A DNA stretch of 64,000 bases from Rhodocyclaceae bacterium (GTDB taxonomy: Bacteria; Pseudomonadota; Gammaproteobacteria; Burkholderiales; CAIKXV01). Shown one piece after another: positions 1 to 8,922 of this stretch (position 1 is the first letter of the stretch; every line of letters begins with the position of its first letter). A program made the position numbers and the translations under genes. A model generated the notes under the pieces. It made no database searches. It saw only the letters and a program-made list of their open reading frames with translations, and was not told where the DNA came from. Location: contig JADCHX010000004.1 in NCBI GenBank assembly GCA_020248265.1, positions 353,473 to 417,472 on the forward strand, read 5' to 3'.

Positions 1-693
1 TATGGCGCGGAAATCGGTCGCCTTGTCGCTGGTGTATTCGCGCCCGACGATGGTGCCGCCAGCCGCCGTCACGGCCTTCTCGAACTCGTCGGCGATACCC
101 TGCCCGTACGCCGTGCGGTCGTCGATGATCGCGATGCGCTTGCCAGCCAGTTGCCTCACTGCGTACTCGCCGAGCACCTTGCCCTGCTGCAGATCGTTCG
201 CGATCACCCGGTAGGTGGTCTTGAAGCCCTGAGCCGTGTAGGCAACCGCCGTGGCCGATGGCGATACCTGTGGAATGCCGGCGTCGCTGTAGATGCGCGA
301 GGCCGGGATGCTGGCCCCGGAGTTCATGTGCCCGACCACCGCGACCACCTTCTTGTCGACGAACGACTGTGCGACCACCGTGGCCTTGGTGCCGGAGGCT
401 TCGTCGTCCTCAGGGACCAGCTCGAACTTGATGCGGGTGCCGCCGATGATGATGTTGGCGGCATTGGCCTCCTCGATCGCCAGCCGGGCACCGTTCTCGA
501 CGTCCTTGCCCAGGTGCGCCTGCGGACCGGTCAGCGGGGCGGATACCCCGATCATCACGGTTACCTCGGCGGGTGGCTTCGGTGCTTCGGCGACGGGTTT
601 CGGCGGTTCTTCCTTGCTGCAGCCCGCGATGATCAGTGCGGCGGTGGCAGCCAGTGCGAGCGCGCGGGTCGCCCGGTGGAACAGGTGGACCAT
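1..693 (-). CDS. Branched-chain amino acid ABC transporter substrate-binding lipoprotein (LivK-like), 3' end outside window
   Basis: Periplasmic receptor of a LivK/HAAT-type importer, partial: 231 codons are visible and the frame runs open off the left edge. The start is the ATG at 693 with a purine-rich AGGAGAAAAAG just before it. Residues 1-24 form a signal peptide ending in IIAGC, a lipobox with Cys25 as the likely lipidated residue. The mature N-terminus has the family pattern GVSAPLTGPQA followed by DVENGARLAIEEAN (Peripla_BP_6 fold), and further on GHMNSGASIPASRIY. The family binds amino acids or related small amphipathic ligands; which one cannot be told here. The permease and ATPase genes are not in the window. 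Confidence 0.9.
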   Translation of the reverse strand, partial: MVHLFHRATRALALAATAALIIAGCSKEEPPKPVAEAPKPPAEVTVMIGVSAPLTGPQAHLGKDVENGARLAIEEANAANIIIGGTRIKFELVPEDDEASGTKATVVAQSFVDKKVVAVVGHMNSGASIPASRIYSDAGIPQVSPSATAVAYTAQGFKTTYRVIANDLQQGKVLGEYAVRQLAGKRIAIIDDRTAYGQGIADEFEKAVTAAGGTIVGREYTSDKATDFRAI

Positions 694-794
694 CTTTTTC
701 TCCTGGAGGCGGGACCGGGGGGCAGACGCCCGATTATCGTTCCGCGAGACCGCACAGAAAAGGGAAACTGTCCTGCAGGGGGCGCGTTCGCCCG

Positions 795-820
795 AGAAAA
801 AGCCGGCGCTGGGCCGGCTT
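795..820 (-). terminator. Intrinsic terminator after the cytochrome c gene
   Basis: Read on the minus strand, AAGCCGGC and GCCGGCTT pair as an 8-bp GC-rich stem around a 5-base loop, followed by a short T run (the A run at 796-800 on the plus strand). It lies 25 bases past the stop of the cytochrome c gene and separates it from the lipoprotein receptor gene downstream. Confidence 0.75.
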
Positions 821-845
821 CAAGGTGCTGCGGGTGCTGCGCGGC

Positions 846-1196
846 CTACTTGGTCGCGAGAATGAAGCGCACCATCGAGCGAATGTCTGCCTCGGGAATG
901 TGCTTGTGGGGAGGCATGGCGATCTGGCCCCAGACGCCGCCGCCGCCATTGAGCACATGGGCGGTGATCTTGTCTTCGGCCCCCTTGACACTGCGGTACT
1001 TGTTCGCGACGTCAATGTAGGACGGGCCGACGACTTTCTTGTCCGCAGCATGGCAGGCCAGGCAGCCACTCTTGGCGAGCAGATCCTTGCCGGAAGCGGC
1101 ACTTGCTGGCGCGGCCTTGGCCTGCGCAAACACGCCGGACACCGCACCGGCAGACAGCATCGCGGCGACCGCGACTGAACCAACCCAGTTCTTCAT
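846..1196 (-). CDS. Small periplasmic class I cytochrome c (c551/c552-like)
   Basis: A 116-residue electron carrier. Residues 1-24 are a Sec signal peptide (hydrophobic core, then VFAQ). Haem attachment is at C45-L-A-C48-H49, and Met94 in the IAMPPHK segment is the likely sixth ligand, typical of high-potential c551/c552 proteins that shuttle electrons to terminal oxidases or reductases. The reading frame extends 45 codons further upstream, but the ATG at 1196 is preceded by TCAGGAGAATTC and is directly followed by the signal peptide, so it is preferred. The gene looks monocistronic and is closed by a stem-loop terminator. The physiological partner is unknown. Confidence 0.9.
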   Translation of the reverse strand: MKNWVGSVAVAAMLSAGAVSGVFAQAKAAPASAASGKDLLAKSGCLACHAADKKVVGPSYIDVANKYRSVKGAEDKITAHVLNGGGGVWGQIAMPPHKHIPEADIRSMVRFILATK

Positions 1197-1336
1197 TTGA
1201 ATTCTCCTGAATGAAACCTGCGAAAGTATATCCGACGCGGCGTTGTCGGCGGGGTTGCCAGCGTCGTGGCCAATCAATAACGCCTGGCCCGTGCGCACGT
1301 TGACGGGGCGGTCGGTGTGCGAGGCATACATGCGAG

Positions 1337-2293
1337 TCAGGTTTCGCTCAGCATCCGCTCATAGATGAACAACTGCAGCGAGTTACGTTGCGCCCGTACC
1401 AGTTCCGCGAACTCGAGCCCGCAGGCCCGATACTGGCTGGCGGTATCCTCCGCGTCCCGGACGTTCCGGATGACGCCCGGCACATCGAAGGTGGCTGGTT
1501 CACCGCTGATCTGCAGGCGGAATGCCACTTCGACCTGAGTGCCGACGACGGCGAGATCGCGCGGGATGTGCACCAGCATCCCGGCGATGCTGAGGTCCTT
1601 CATGTTGCAGGCGACCCGCGTACGCCGCCCGGCCCGACCGACCGAAGCTACCGCATTGAGCGTGATCCGGTGGGCCTTCCGGACCGACGTGCACAGCACC
1701 TGGTTGGGATACGTCAGGTGCAGGTAAGGATAAGGTGCGAGCTGGCACTTCAGCACCGACACATCGAAGCTGTAGGCGAACTTGCCGCGCATCGCCTTGA
1801 CCGTTACCGGCTGGCCGTCTTTCACGTAGATCATCCGGCCATCGATGGTCGGATGACTTACCAGCAGGCTGCGCTTGTCCACCGCGCCGATCAGGCGGAC
1901 CGGGTAGCGGTCTGTGGTGCCATCATCGAAGCGCAGCTGCAGCGGATCGCCCATCCGCAGCGTGGTCTCGAGGAACGGGATCAGCGTTTCGTCGCCCATT
2001 TCGGCGGCGGCGATGGCAACCGGAAGGTCTTCGGCGACCGGACCTCGCCGCTCCGCCACCTCGGCGACAGCCACTCTCGCCCCAATCACGGACGGTTGGT
2101 ACAGCAGCCCGCCTTTGCTCTTCGGCTTCGAGTCGTCGCTGAACATGCCCTGCTCGCGCAGCATGCCCAGAACCGTATCGGATTCGATCACGCAGCCGTG
2201 GCCGAGCAGCAGCACCCGGTCCTTGTCATAGACCGAGTACGGGATCGGTTTCCCGATCTGCAAATCGTCCTTGCGCAGTGGTTGAAGGGGCAT
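1337..2293 (-). CDS. PilZ-domain protein, YcgR-like c-di-GMP flagellar brake family
   Basis: A 318-residue cytoplasmic protein. The C-terminal third is a PilZ domain with both c-di-GMP-binding motifs: RKAHR (about 205-209, the RxxxR motif) and DLSIAG (about 233-238, the D/NxSxxG motif). A YcgR-type N-terminal domain at about 100-200 precedes it, and there is a further conserved segment at the extreme N-terminus (about 10-50). In the family these proteins sense c-di-GMP and slow the flagellar motor or alter surface attachment. The start at 2293 was chosen because the 42 upstream codons look like translated intergenic sequence; its ribosome-binding site is weak. It follows ilvD on the same strand, separated by a strong hairpin. 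No flagellar genes are nearby. Confidence 0.82.
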   Translation of the reverse strand: MPLQPLRKDDLQIGKPIPYSVYDKDRVLLLGHGCVIESDTVLGMLREQGMFSDDSKPKSKGGLLYQPSVIGARVAVAEVAERRGPVAEDLPVAIAAAEMGDETLIPFLETTLRMGDPLQLRFDDGTTDRYPVRLIGAVDKRSLLVSHPTIDGRMIYVKDGQPVTVKAMRGKFAYSFDVSVLKCQLAPYPYLHLTYPNQVLCTSVRKAHRITLNAVASVGRAGRRTRVACNMKDLSIAGMLVHIPRDLAVVGTQVEVAFRLQISGEPATFDVPGVIRNVRDAEDTASQYRACGLEFAELVRAQRNSLQLFIYERMLSET

Positions 2294-2369
2294 GTGAAGC
2301 AGGTCCGGCGTTTCTTCAGTATCCGGATAACGGCGGCACGCTGCGTTAACTTTAGGCGCGCCTGCCCGC

Positions 2370-2408
2370 GGTCCTGCGCCGCCCGGAATGGCCGGGTGGC
2401 GCAGGACC
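2370..2408 (-). terminator. Long GC-rich hairpin after ilvD
   Basis: GGTCCTGCGCC at 2370-2380 is the exact reverse complement of GGCGCAGGACC at 2398-2408, with a CCCGG/CCGGG extension inside. It starts 8 bases past the ilvD stop. There is no T-tract, so it may stabilise the ilvD 3' end or act as a weak or Rho-assisted terminator. Confidence 0.55.
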
Positions 2409-2415
2409 GGCCCGG

Positions 2416-4098
2416 TCATTCGAACAGGTCGGTGACCGCGCCCTTGCTGGCGGTGGATACCTGGCGGGTGAACTTGCCCATCAGTCCGCGATTGAAGCGC
2501 AGCGGCGGCGCCGTCCAGGCGGCCTTGCGACGGGCGATTTCCGCGTCATCGACGTTGATCTGGATCAGGAGCTTGTCCGCGTCGATGGTGATCGAATCGC
2601 CTTCCTCGACGAATGCGATCGGGCCGCCAACCTGAGCCTCGGGCGAGATGTGGCCGACCACCATGCCCCAGGTGCCGCCGGAGAACCGGCCGTCGGTGAT
2701 CAGGCCGACCGAGTCGCCGAGTTCCTGGCCGATCAGCGCCGCGGTCGGGGCCAGCATTTCCTGCATGCCGGGGCCGCCCTTCGGGCCTTCGTAGCGGATC
2801 ACCAGGATGTCGCCAGCGACGATCCGGCGCGCCATGATGGCTTCCATCGCCTGGTTCTCGGAGTCGAACACGCGGGCCGGACCGGTGATGTGCCGCTGTT
2901 TCAGGCCGGTGACCTTCGCCACGCAGCCCTCGGGCGACAGGTTGCCCTTGAGGATGGCCAGGTGGCCCTCGTCGTACATCGGGTTGTCCCAGGGACGGAT
3001 CACGTCCTGGTCTTCGCGGCGGGTGGTCGGGTGCAGGGCCAGTTCTTCGGCCATCGTGCGGCCGGTGATGGTCATGCAGTCGCCGTGCAGCAGGCCGCGG
3101 TCGAGCAGCATCTTCAGCACGACCGGCACGCCGCCGGCGCGGTGGAAGTCGGCAGCCACGTACTTGCCCGACGGCTTCAGGTCGCACAGCACCGGCACGC
3201 GCCGGCGTACCCGCTCGAAATCGTCGATCGTCCATTCCACGTCTGCCGCCGAGGCAATGGCCAGGAAGTGCAGCACGGCATTGGTCGATCCGCCGGTGGC
3301 CATGATCAGCGCGACCGCGTTCTCGATCGACTTGCGGGTGATGATGTCGCGCGGGCGCAGGTTCTTCCCGATCGCCTGCACCAGCACCTCGGCCGACAGC
3401 GCTGCCGAATCGGCCTTCTCGGGGTCGGGCGAGGACATCTGCGAGGAGCCGAGCAGGCTCATGCCCATGGCCTCGAACGAGGAGGACATGGTGTTCGCGG
3501 TGTACATGCCGCCACAGGCGCCGACCGACGGACAGGCATTCTTCTCGATGCCGACGAAGTCTTCCTCGGACATCTTGCCGGCAGTGAAAGCACCGACCGC
3601 CTCGAAGGCGGACACGATGGTGAGGTCCTGTCCCTTCCAGCGGCCCGGCTTGATCGTGCCGGCATAGACGAAGATGCCAGGCACGTTGATGCGCGCCATC
3701 GCGATCATGCAGCCGGGCATGTTCTTGTCGCAGCCGCCGAAGGTGATCACTCCGTCCATCATCTGGCCGTTGACCGAACACTCGATGGCGTCGGCGATCA
3801 CCTCGCGCGACACCAGCGAATACTTCATGCCGTCGGTGCCCATGCCGATGCCGTCGGTGATGGTCGGCACGCCGAACATCTGCGGCATCGCACCCGACTT
3901 CTTCAGCGCCGCGATGCCGCGGTCGACCAGCGGCTGGATGCCGGCGTTGCAGGGGTTGAGCGTTGAATGGGTGTTGGCCACGCCGACGATCGGCTTGGTG
4001 AAGTCGCCATCGCCGAAGCCCACCGCGCGCAGCATCGCGCGGTTCGGGCTGCGGGCGACGCCCGCGGTGATCAGTTTCGAGCGCCAGTTCTCAGCCAT
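2416..4098 (-). CDS. ilvD: Dihydroxy-acid dehydratase
   Basis: Converts 2,3-dihydroxy-isovalerate and 2,3-dihydroxy-3-methylvalerate to the 2-keto acids in valine and isoleucine synthesis. The 560 residues match the usual length of the family. The Fe-S ligand motifs are visible: CDKNMPGC near residue 120 and [17 protein letters not shown] near residue 190. The C-terminal half has the expected [15 protein letters not shown] segment. The ATG at 4098 is used because it follows AGAGGA at good spacing and begins the conserved MAENWRSK; the frame is open 63 codons further upstream but that part is not conserved-looking. It is divergent from lgt across about 150 bases. Confidence 0.97.
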   Translation of the reverse strand: MAENWRSKLITAGVARSPNRAMLRAVGFGDGDFTKPIVGVANTHSTLNPCNAGIQPLVDRGIAALKKSGAMPQMFGVPTITDGIGMGTDGMKYSLVSREVIADAIECSVNGQMMDGVITFGGCDKNMPGCMIAMARINVPGIFVYAGTIKPGRWKGQDLTIVSAFEAVGAFTAGKMSEEDFVGIEKNACPSVGACGGMYTANTMSSSFEAMGMSLLGSSQMSSPDPEKADSAALSAEVLVQAIGKNLRPRDIITRKSIENAVALIMATGGSTNAVLHFLAIASAADVEWTIDDFERVRRRVPVLCDLKPSGKYVAADFHRAGGVPVVLKMLLDRGLLHGDCMTITGRTMAEELALHPTTRREDQDVIRPWDNPMYDEGHLAILKGNLSPEGCVAKVTGLKQRHITGPARVFDSENQAMEAIMARRIVAGDILVIRYEGPKGGPGMQEMLAPTAALIGQELGDSVGLITDGRFSGGTWGMVVGHISPEAQVGGPIAFVEEGDSITIDADKLLIQINVDDAEIARRKAAWTAPPLRFNRGLMGKFTRQVSTASKGAVTDLFE

Positions 4099-4252
4099 CG
4101 GGGTAGTCCTCTTTCGCTGTTGCGTGCTGCACGGCCAGGTGCGTGCATGAGGCCGGATGATAGCAGCGCGTACCTCGGTGCCGGCATGCGCGTAGTACCC
4201 CGGCGCAGCATCCGCGTCGGCAGTGGCGATGGCGGTGGGATACCATCGCTGC

Positions 4253-5050
4253 ATGTTCGTCTTTCCGGATTTCGACCCGATCGCCATTCAGGTCGGCCCC
4301 CTTGCAATCCGCTGGTACGGGCTGATGTACCTGCTCGCGTTCGGGCTGTTCCTCGGCCTGGGCAAGCAGCGGGCGAAGGCCGAGCCGCGCTGGGGCATCG
4401 CGCCGTCGCAGGTCGACGATCTGCTCTTCTACGGCGTGCTGGGCGTGGTGCTCGGTGGTCGGCTCGGTTACATCCTGTTCTACAAGCCGGGCGAGTATCT
4501 GGCCGACCCGATCAGCGTTCTCTACGTGTGGCAGGGCGGCATGTCGTTTCATGGCGGCCTGTGCGGCGTGCTGGTGGCAACCTGGCTGTATGCCCGATCG
4601 ATCGGCATGCGCTGGCTGCAGGTCACCGATTTCGTCGCGCCGCTGGTGCCGCTGGGCCTGGCCGCAGGCCGGATGGGCAACTTCATCAACGGCGAGTTGT
4701 GGGGGCGTCCGACCGACGTGCCGTGGGGGATGGTTTTCCCGCATGTCGACCATCTGGCGCGCCATCCGTCGCAGCTCTACCAGTTCGCGCTGGAGGGCGT
4801 GGCGCTGTATGCAGTGCTGGCGTGGCTGTCGCGCAAGCCGCAGCCGTGCGGCCTGGTGTCCGGCATGTTCCTCGCCGGCTATGCGCTGTTCCGGTTCCTT
4901 GCCGAGTTCGCGCGCGAGCCCGATGCGTTCCTCGGCACGCTCGGCTTCGGGCTGACCATGGGACAGTGGCTCAGCCTGCCGATGGCAGCCGTGGGCATCG
5001 CGATGGTCGCGGTGGCAATGCGCCGGCCCGGCGAACCGGCCAAGCCTTAG
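4253..5050 (+). CDS. lgt: Prolipoprotein diacylglyceryl transferase
   Basis: Inner-membrane enzyme that moves diacylglycerol from phosphatidylglycerol onto the lipobox cysteine of prolipoproteins, the first step of lipoprotein maturation. The 265 residues contain about seven transmembrane segments. Recognised family blocks are IRWYGLMYL near the N-terminus, the MSFHGGLCG loop (conserved catalytic-region His) and the Lgt signature [13 protein letters not shown] with its essential Arg and Asn. The C-terminus has [12 protein letters not shown]. The start [12 protein letters not shown] is the usual one; the ATG ten codons upstream gives an atypical N-terminus. Confidence 0.97.
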   Translation: MFVFPDFDPIAIQVGPLAIRWYGLMYLLAFGLFLGLGKQRAKAEPRWGIAPSQVDDLLFYGVLGVVLGGRLGYILFYKPGEYLADPISVLYVWQGGMSFHGGLCGVLVATWLYARSIGMRWLQVTDFVAPLVPLGLAAGRMGNFINGELWGRPTDVPWGMVFPHVDHLARHPSQLYQFALEGVALYAVLAWLSRKPQPCGLVSGMFLAGYALFRFLAEFAREPDAFLGTLGFGLTMGQWLSLPMAAVGIAMVAVAMRRPGEPAKP

Positions 5051-5076
5051 TCAGACCGGCGCCCGGCCGGCACGAG

Positions 5077-5868
5077 TCACTGCAGCGAGCTGGCCGCCGG
5101 GGCTGCCGTGGGTTCCATCGCGGCGGCCCGGTCGGACAGCCGTCGGAAGTTTTCCAGAGACAGCAGGTGCGAGTAGAGGCGTGCGAGCACGCCCTTGCGG
5201 GCGAGTTCGATCAGCTTTTCCGGGTCCAGTTCGTTCAGCTTGTTCTCGTTCACGCGATACATGCCGGTGAGCTGCAGGGTGGCGCCAGTCGAGAGCGAGG
5301 CCTGCATGTTGAACGGCTCGAGCAACCCCAGACCGGCGACGAGCTTGCACAACTCTTCACTGCGCACCAGGTCGGTCTCGTACTCCTGCAGCAGTTTTTC
5401 GAGCGCCTGCCATTCGGCGGTCGCGGTGCCGGTCGTGTCGAACAGCGCGTCGCCGTTCGGCACCACCGCGCGCTTCGCCACGCACACCACGCGCTCGTCG
5501 CGCTGCGCGTTGTCCACCGTCACCTTGGCCATGCAGAACGGATAGCGCCGGACATAGGCAGGCAGGTATGCCGACGGGTCCCAGCCCAGCGGCGACACGA
5601 ACAGATTCTGCTTCGCCTTCAGGCCGAGGATCGCCATCGTCATGAAGGTCGCTCCGTTGTCGGCCGAGACGAAGACGATCGGGTAGTCGCGCTGCGCGAC
5701 CGGGATCTCGGTGTACGAAACCGGGATGACGTGCAGGTCGTGGCAGAAGGCTGGCGTATTGCCGGGCTTGGGCAATACCACGCGGTCGGTCTTCTTCAGG
5801 GTGTCGATTTCGGGGTAGGCGAAGGGCGGGGTGATCTGCATGGGCGGTCGAGGTTCAGGGGAGGGCAT
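5077..5868 (-). CDS. SapC family protein
   Basis: A 263-residue protein of the SapC family, named after a Campylobacter S-layer-associated protein but of unsettled function. The diagnostic N-terminal portion is visible (HDLHVIPVSYTEIPVAQRDYP, FVSADNG, GWDPSAYLPAYVRRYPF). There is no signal peptide or membrane segment. A second in-frame Met at 5841 (MQITPPF) could equally be the start. In many proteobacteria sapC sits beside TonB receptors or tryptophan halogenases; none is here, the neighbours being lgt (convergent) and tRNA-Ala. Confidence 0.8.
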   Translation of the reverse strand: MPSPEPRPPMQITPPFAYPEIDTLKKTDRVVLPKPGNTPAFCHDLHVIPVSYTEIPVAQRDYPIVFVSADNGATFMTMAILGLKAKQNLFVSPLGWDPSAYLPAYVRRYPFCMAKVTVDNAQRDERVVCVAKRAVVPNGDALFDTTGTATAEWQALEKLLQEYETDLVRSEELCKLVAGLGLLEPFNMQASLSTGATLQLTGMYRVNENKLNELDPEKLIELARKGVLARLYSHLLSLENFRRLSDRAAAMEPTAAPAASSLQ

Positions 5869-5914
5869 GGCACCCCGGGAGCCAGATTATACGGACTGGT
5901 GGTGCGGATACCGA

Positions 5915-5943
5915 TTCACGGTGGCGCGGGTTTCAGGCATAAT
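5915..5943 (+). promoter_or_regulatory. Probable sigma70 promoter for tRNA-Ala
   Basis: TTCACG (5915-5920), a 17-base spacer and CATAAT (5938-5943) form a plausible -35/-10 pair about 60 bases before the tRNA. Both boxes are imperfect. Confidence 0.5.
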
Positions 5944-6003
5944 TCAAGGCGCTGGAAACAAGGAAGCCTGTTTTTGAGGCTCCCTTCACCCATTCTGGCC
6001 CGT

Positions 6004-6079
<76 letters not shown>

Positions 6080-6086
6080 TATTCGA

Positions 6087-6114
6087 AGTCCAACTCTTGT
6101 CTGTTGGGCTTTTT
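6087..6114 (+). terminator. Intrinsic terminator of the tRNA-Ala transcript
   Basis: AGTCCAAC (6087-6094) pairs with GTTGGGCT (6103-6110, one G-U pair) around an 8-base loop, and a T run follows directly. Confidence 0.8.
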
Positions 6115-6117
6115 GCA

Positions 6118-6380
6118 TATGGGCCTCCCCCAAGCTGTGCGTGGTTTCCGTCGATTCTGCGTGCGCCATAACGACCATCCTCGCCATGGATCCGCACTTC
6201 GCTGCGCTGGTTGATGGCGATGTAGCGGGCGGTACGTTCGGCCTCGGACTGGGTGCGGTCATGCGAGGTGTCCCTCCGGGCAGTCTGGCCACATTGTTCA
6301 ACCCGGATGTGGTCACCGCCCCTGAGGTCGCGGGGCAGGAACTGCTGGCTGGCACCTGGACCGGACGCCGCGCGCGACAT
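6118..6380 (-). pseudogene. DUF2188-like remnant
   Basis: The minus-strand frame from the ATG at 6380 reads through HDRTQSEAERTARYIA and then SEVRIHGEDGRYGAR, which closely resembles the core of DUF2188 proteins (typically a DTQ..A...AR.IA.NQ block, then SE..IHG.DGRI). The N-terminal strand normally beginning such proteins is poorly preserved. The frame then runs on into the tRNA gene without a natural stop, so I treat it as decayed. Function of the family is unknown; small DUF2188 genes are often found in accessory DNA. Confidence 0.4.
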
Positions 6381-6532
6381 CCGCGACTCAGGCACTGCAG
6401 GAAATGCGGGTAAGCCTCTCGGCCATCCTCGCCGAAGTCGCCTCAGGTGACCCATGGACCAGCCGCGCCCGCCCCACCTTCCTGCATGTGATCTACGGCG
6501 TGATCTTGCTGTCGGTGGTTGGCAACAAGTAG
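6380..6532 (+). pseudogene. C-terminal remnant of a putative phage 3TM holin
   Basis: The plus-strand frame reads ILAEVASGDPWTSRARPTF followed by a hydrophobic stretch HVIYGVILLSVVG and a stop at 6530-6532. The GDPWTSRARPTF block resembles the conserved part of the putative three-transmembrane holin family of tailed phages. The upstream part of such a gene is missing, so this looks like a truncated scrap. Its position just downstream of a tRNA suggests a former prophage or island junction. The family assignment is from memory of the motif and needs a profile search. Confidence 0.5.
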
Positions 6533-6640
6533 CGCGGCGTGCCGCGATAGACCCTGCCTTCATCCGTTTCCCTTCTCGGGCAGCGGGTGAAGGCGGGGTT
6601 CTTTGTCGTTCGTACGAGCATATCCGTGGCCCACAAAAAA

Positions 6641-6670
6641 TTGTCAATGGTAGGGGCCGGAGGTTATAAT
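6641..6670 (+). promoter_or_regulatory. Strong sigma70-type promoter of the rml/polysaccharide operon
   Basis: TTGTCA (6641-6646), 18 bases, then a perfect TATAAT (6665-6670) in a locally AT-rich stretch. It is the best promoter upstream of rmlB and would give an untranslated or leader region of about 265 bases before rmlB, containing a GGGAGG/CCTCCC hairpin near 6717-6740 and the leader ORF. Confidence 0.7.
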
Positions 6671-6813
6671 TTTTTTGCCAATTTCGAAGCAATAGCAGGG
6701 TGTTTGCGGTCTTTTCGGGAGGCTGCGATGTACCCTCCCCTCCCCCGTGATCGGGCGCCTTTGATGGCTGTCCGGGCGTAGCGAGCGGGGGTTTCACAGG
6801 TGGAGGCGGGTTG

Positions 6814-6945
6814 ATGAATCAACTCAATAAGGTAACGACTGGCATAGGCCTGACGTGCTTGGCAAGTAATGACTCTGGTTCTGATGCGAACGCACAGAGC
6901 GCGGTAGCCATCTTGTGTGCTCTGCAAACCGGAGATCGCAAATGA
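6814..6945 (+). CDS. 43-residue leader ORF translationally coupled to rmlB
   Basis: ATG at 6814 is preceded by GTGGAGGCGGGTTG, a strong ribosome-binding site. The frame runs 43 codons and its TGA (6943-6945) overlaps the rmlB ATG (6942-6944) as ATGA, the arrangement of translationally coupled genes. The peptide begins [18 protein letters not shown] and ends [10 protein letters not shown] recognise no family, signal peptide or membrane segment. It could be a regulatory leader peptide, a small protein or the tail of a decayed gene. The good initiation site and exact overlap argue against chance. Confidence 0.5.
   Translation: MNQLNKVTTGIGLTCLASNDSGSDANAQSAVAILCALQTGDRK
6901..6909 (+). promoter_or_regulatory. 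ops-like element (candidate NusG-paralogue/RfaH recruitment site)
   Basis: GCGGTAGCC lies 33 bases before the rmlB start, inside the leader. Its first eight bases match the core of the ops element (GGCGGTAGC) found in leaders of surface-polysaccharide operons, where it pauses RNA polymerase and recruits RfaH; the leading G is a C here. The fuller JUMPstart sequence is not obvious, and it also lies in the leader ORF as codons for Ala-Val-Ala. A chance match is possible. Confidence 0.3.
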
Positions 6946-8012
6946 GTATTCTGGTCACAGGCGGGGCTGGCTTTATTGGCAGCAATTTCGTGCTCGACTG
7001 GATTGCAAGTTCAGATGAGCCCGTCATCAACCTCGACAAGCTTACCTATGCAGGAAACATCGAAAACCTGCAAAGCCTCGATGGTGACAAACGCCATGTC
7101 TTTGTACAGGGAGATATTGGTGATTCAGCGCTGGTTGCGAAACTGCTCGCCCAGTACCAACCCCGCGCCATAATCAATTTTGCGGCCGAAAGCCATGTCG
7201 ACCGCAGTATCCACGGCCCCGGCGAATTCATTCAGACCAACATCGTCGGCACTTTTCATTTGCTAGAAGCGGTGCGCGCCTACTGGGAAGGCCTGCAAGG
7301 TTCTACCCTCCAAAACTTTCGCTTCTTGCACGTTTCCACTGATGAAGTTTACGGCTCGCTCGCCAATGGCGATCCCGCCTTTACCGAAATTCATCGCTAC
7401 GAACCCAATAGTCCGTATTCGGCGAGCAAAGCGGCCAGCGACCATCTGGTTCGTGCATACCACCACACCTACGGCCTGCCGGTACTCACCACCAATTGCT
7501 CCAACAACTACGGCCCGTATCACTTTCCGGAGAAGCTCATTCCGTTGATGATCGTGAATGCGCTCGCCGGCAAACCCTTGCCCGTGTACGGCGATGGACA
7601 GCAGATCCGCGACTGGCTCTACGTCAAAGACCATTGCAGCGCTATTCGCCGTGTTCTGGATGCGGGCCAGATTGGTGAGGTCTATAACATCGGTGGCTGG
7701 AACGAAAAACCCAACCTTGACATCGTCCACACCATTTGCGGCCTGCTTGACGAGTTACGCCCCCGAGTTGATGCAAGAAGTTACCGCGAGCAAATCACCT
7801 TTGTAGCTGATCGCCCTGGCCATGACCGCCGATACGCCATAGATGCCAGCAAGATAGAGCGTGAACTTGGCTGGAAGCCAGTCGAAACCTTCGAGACCGG
7901 CATTCGCAAAACGGTGCTGTGGTACTTGGAAAACCAGGACTGGGTAGCCAACGTTCAATCCGGCACCTACCGCGAATGGGTCGAAAAGAATTACGCAGGT
8001 CGCGCCGCATGA
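6942..8012 (+). CDS. rmlB: dTDP-glucose 4,6-dehydratase
   Basis: Second step of dTDP-L-rhamnose synthesis. The 356-residue extended SDR protein begins with the NAD-binding [10 protein letters not shown], has the active-site block [11 protein letters not shown] and the catalytic YSASK (YxxxK), and ends with the usual WYLENQDW region. The start at 6942 follows GGAGATCGCAA and overlaps the stop of the leader ORF; the frame is open nine codons upstream without a better site. It is the first gene of rmlBDAC, and its stop overlaps the rmlD start. Confidence 0.97.
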   Translation: MSILVTGGAGFIGSNFVLDWIASSDEPVINLDKLTYAGNIENLQSLDGDKRHVFVQGDIGDSALVAKLLAQYQPRAIINFAAESHVDRSIHGPGEFIQTNIVGTFHLLEAVRAYWEGLQGSTLQNFRFLHVSTDEVYGSLANGDPAFTEIHRYEPNSPYSASKAASDHLVRAYHHTYGLPVLTTNCSNNYGPYHFPEKLIPLMIVNALAGKPLPVYGDGQQIRDWLYVKDHCSAIRRVLDAGQIGEVYNIGGWNEKPNLDIVHTICGLLDELRPRVDARSYREQITFVADRPGHDRRYAIDASKIERELGWKPVETFETGIRKTVLWYLENQDWVANVQSGTYREWVEKNYAGRAA

Positions 8013-8920
8013 AGATTCTCCTGTTCGGCAAAGGCGGCCAAGTGGGCTGGGAACTGCAGCGATCCTTGAACATGCTGGGCGAAGTGGTGGCGCTGGACTT
8101 TGACAGCGCCGAGCGTTGTGGCGATTTCAGCAACCTGACGGGCCTGGCCGACACGGTGCGTGCCGTGAAGCCCCACGTTATCGTCAATGCCGCAGCCCAT
8201 ACGGCTGTGGACAAGGCTGAAAGTGAGCCCGATCTGGCTCGCACCCTCAACGCCCTGGCGCCGCAGGTGCTGGCGCAGGAGGCTAAGCAACTTGGCGCCT
8301 GGTTGGTGCACTACAGCACCGACTATGTGTTCGACGGCAGCGGCGACGCTCCCTGGAAAGAATCCGATACACCTGCGCCGCTGAGTGTTTATGGGAAAAC
8401 CAAGTGGGAAGGCGAGCAACTGATTCAGGATACGGGCTGCCAGCATCTGATCTTTCGCACCAGTTGGGTTTATGCTGCGCGCGGCGGCAACTTTGCAAAG
8501 ACTATGCTACGTCTGGCCAGGCAGCGAGAGCGCCTGACCGTGATTGACGACCAAATCGGCGCACCCACCGGGGCTGACTTGCTCGCCGATGTGACCGCCC
8601 ATGCCATCCGCGATGTGCTGCCCCCGCTGCGACACGACTGTTTGAATCCGTCTGGGATCTATCACGTGGCCGCTGGGGGCCACGCCTCTTGGTACGGCTA
8701 TGCGCGTTTCGTGCTGGAGGCCGCGCACAAAGCGGGCGTGGCGCTGATGGCCACACCTGACAGTGTGGACCCGATTCCCACTTCCGCCTATCCCACCCCG
8801 GCGCGTCGCCCGCACAATTCGCGCCTGGATACCAACCTTTTGAGAAGAACCTTTGGCCTGAATTTGCCTCACTGGCAAAGTGGCGTTGCTCGCATGCTGA
8901 CCGAGATACTTGAGAAATAA
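8009..8920 (+). CDS. rmlD: dTDP-4-dehydrorhamnose reductase
   Basis: Last step of dTDP-L-rhamnose synthesis, NAD(P)H-dependent reduction of dTDP-4-keto-L-rhamnose. The 303 residues show the N-terminal [10 protein letters not shown] nucleotide-binding loop, the [13 protein letters not shown] block, the STDYVFDG segment and catalytic YGKTK (YxxxK). The start overlaps the rmlB stop by four bases (ATGA), so the two are likely coupled; the frame is open 30 codons further upstream inside rmlB but that is a shadow. Confidence 0.96.
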   Translation: MKILLFGKGGQVGWELQRSLNMLGEVVALDFDSAERCGDFSNLTGLADTVRAVKPHVIVNAAAHTAVDKAESEPDLARTLNALAPQVLAQEAKQLGAWLVHYSTDYVFDGSGDAPWKESDTPAPLSVYGKTKWEGEQLIQDTGCQHLIFRTSWVYAARGGNFAKTMLRLARQRERLTVIDDQIGAPTGADLLADVTAHAIRDVLPPLRHDCLNPSGIYHVAAGGHASWYGYARFVLEAAHKAGVALMATPDSVDPIPTSAYPTPARRPHNSRLDTNLLRRTFGLNLPHWQSGVARMLTEILEK

Positions 8921-8922
8921 TC

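Noticed and set aside
2650-3966. 438-codon plus-strand frame inside ilvD
   Set aside because: Antisense to a full-length dihydroxy-acid dehydratase with intact Fe-S motifs.
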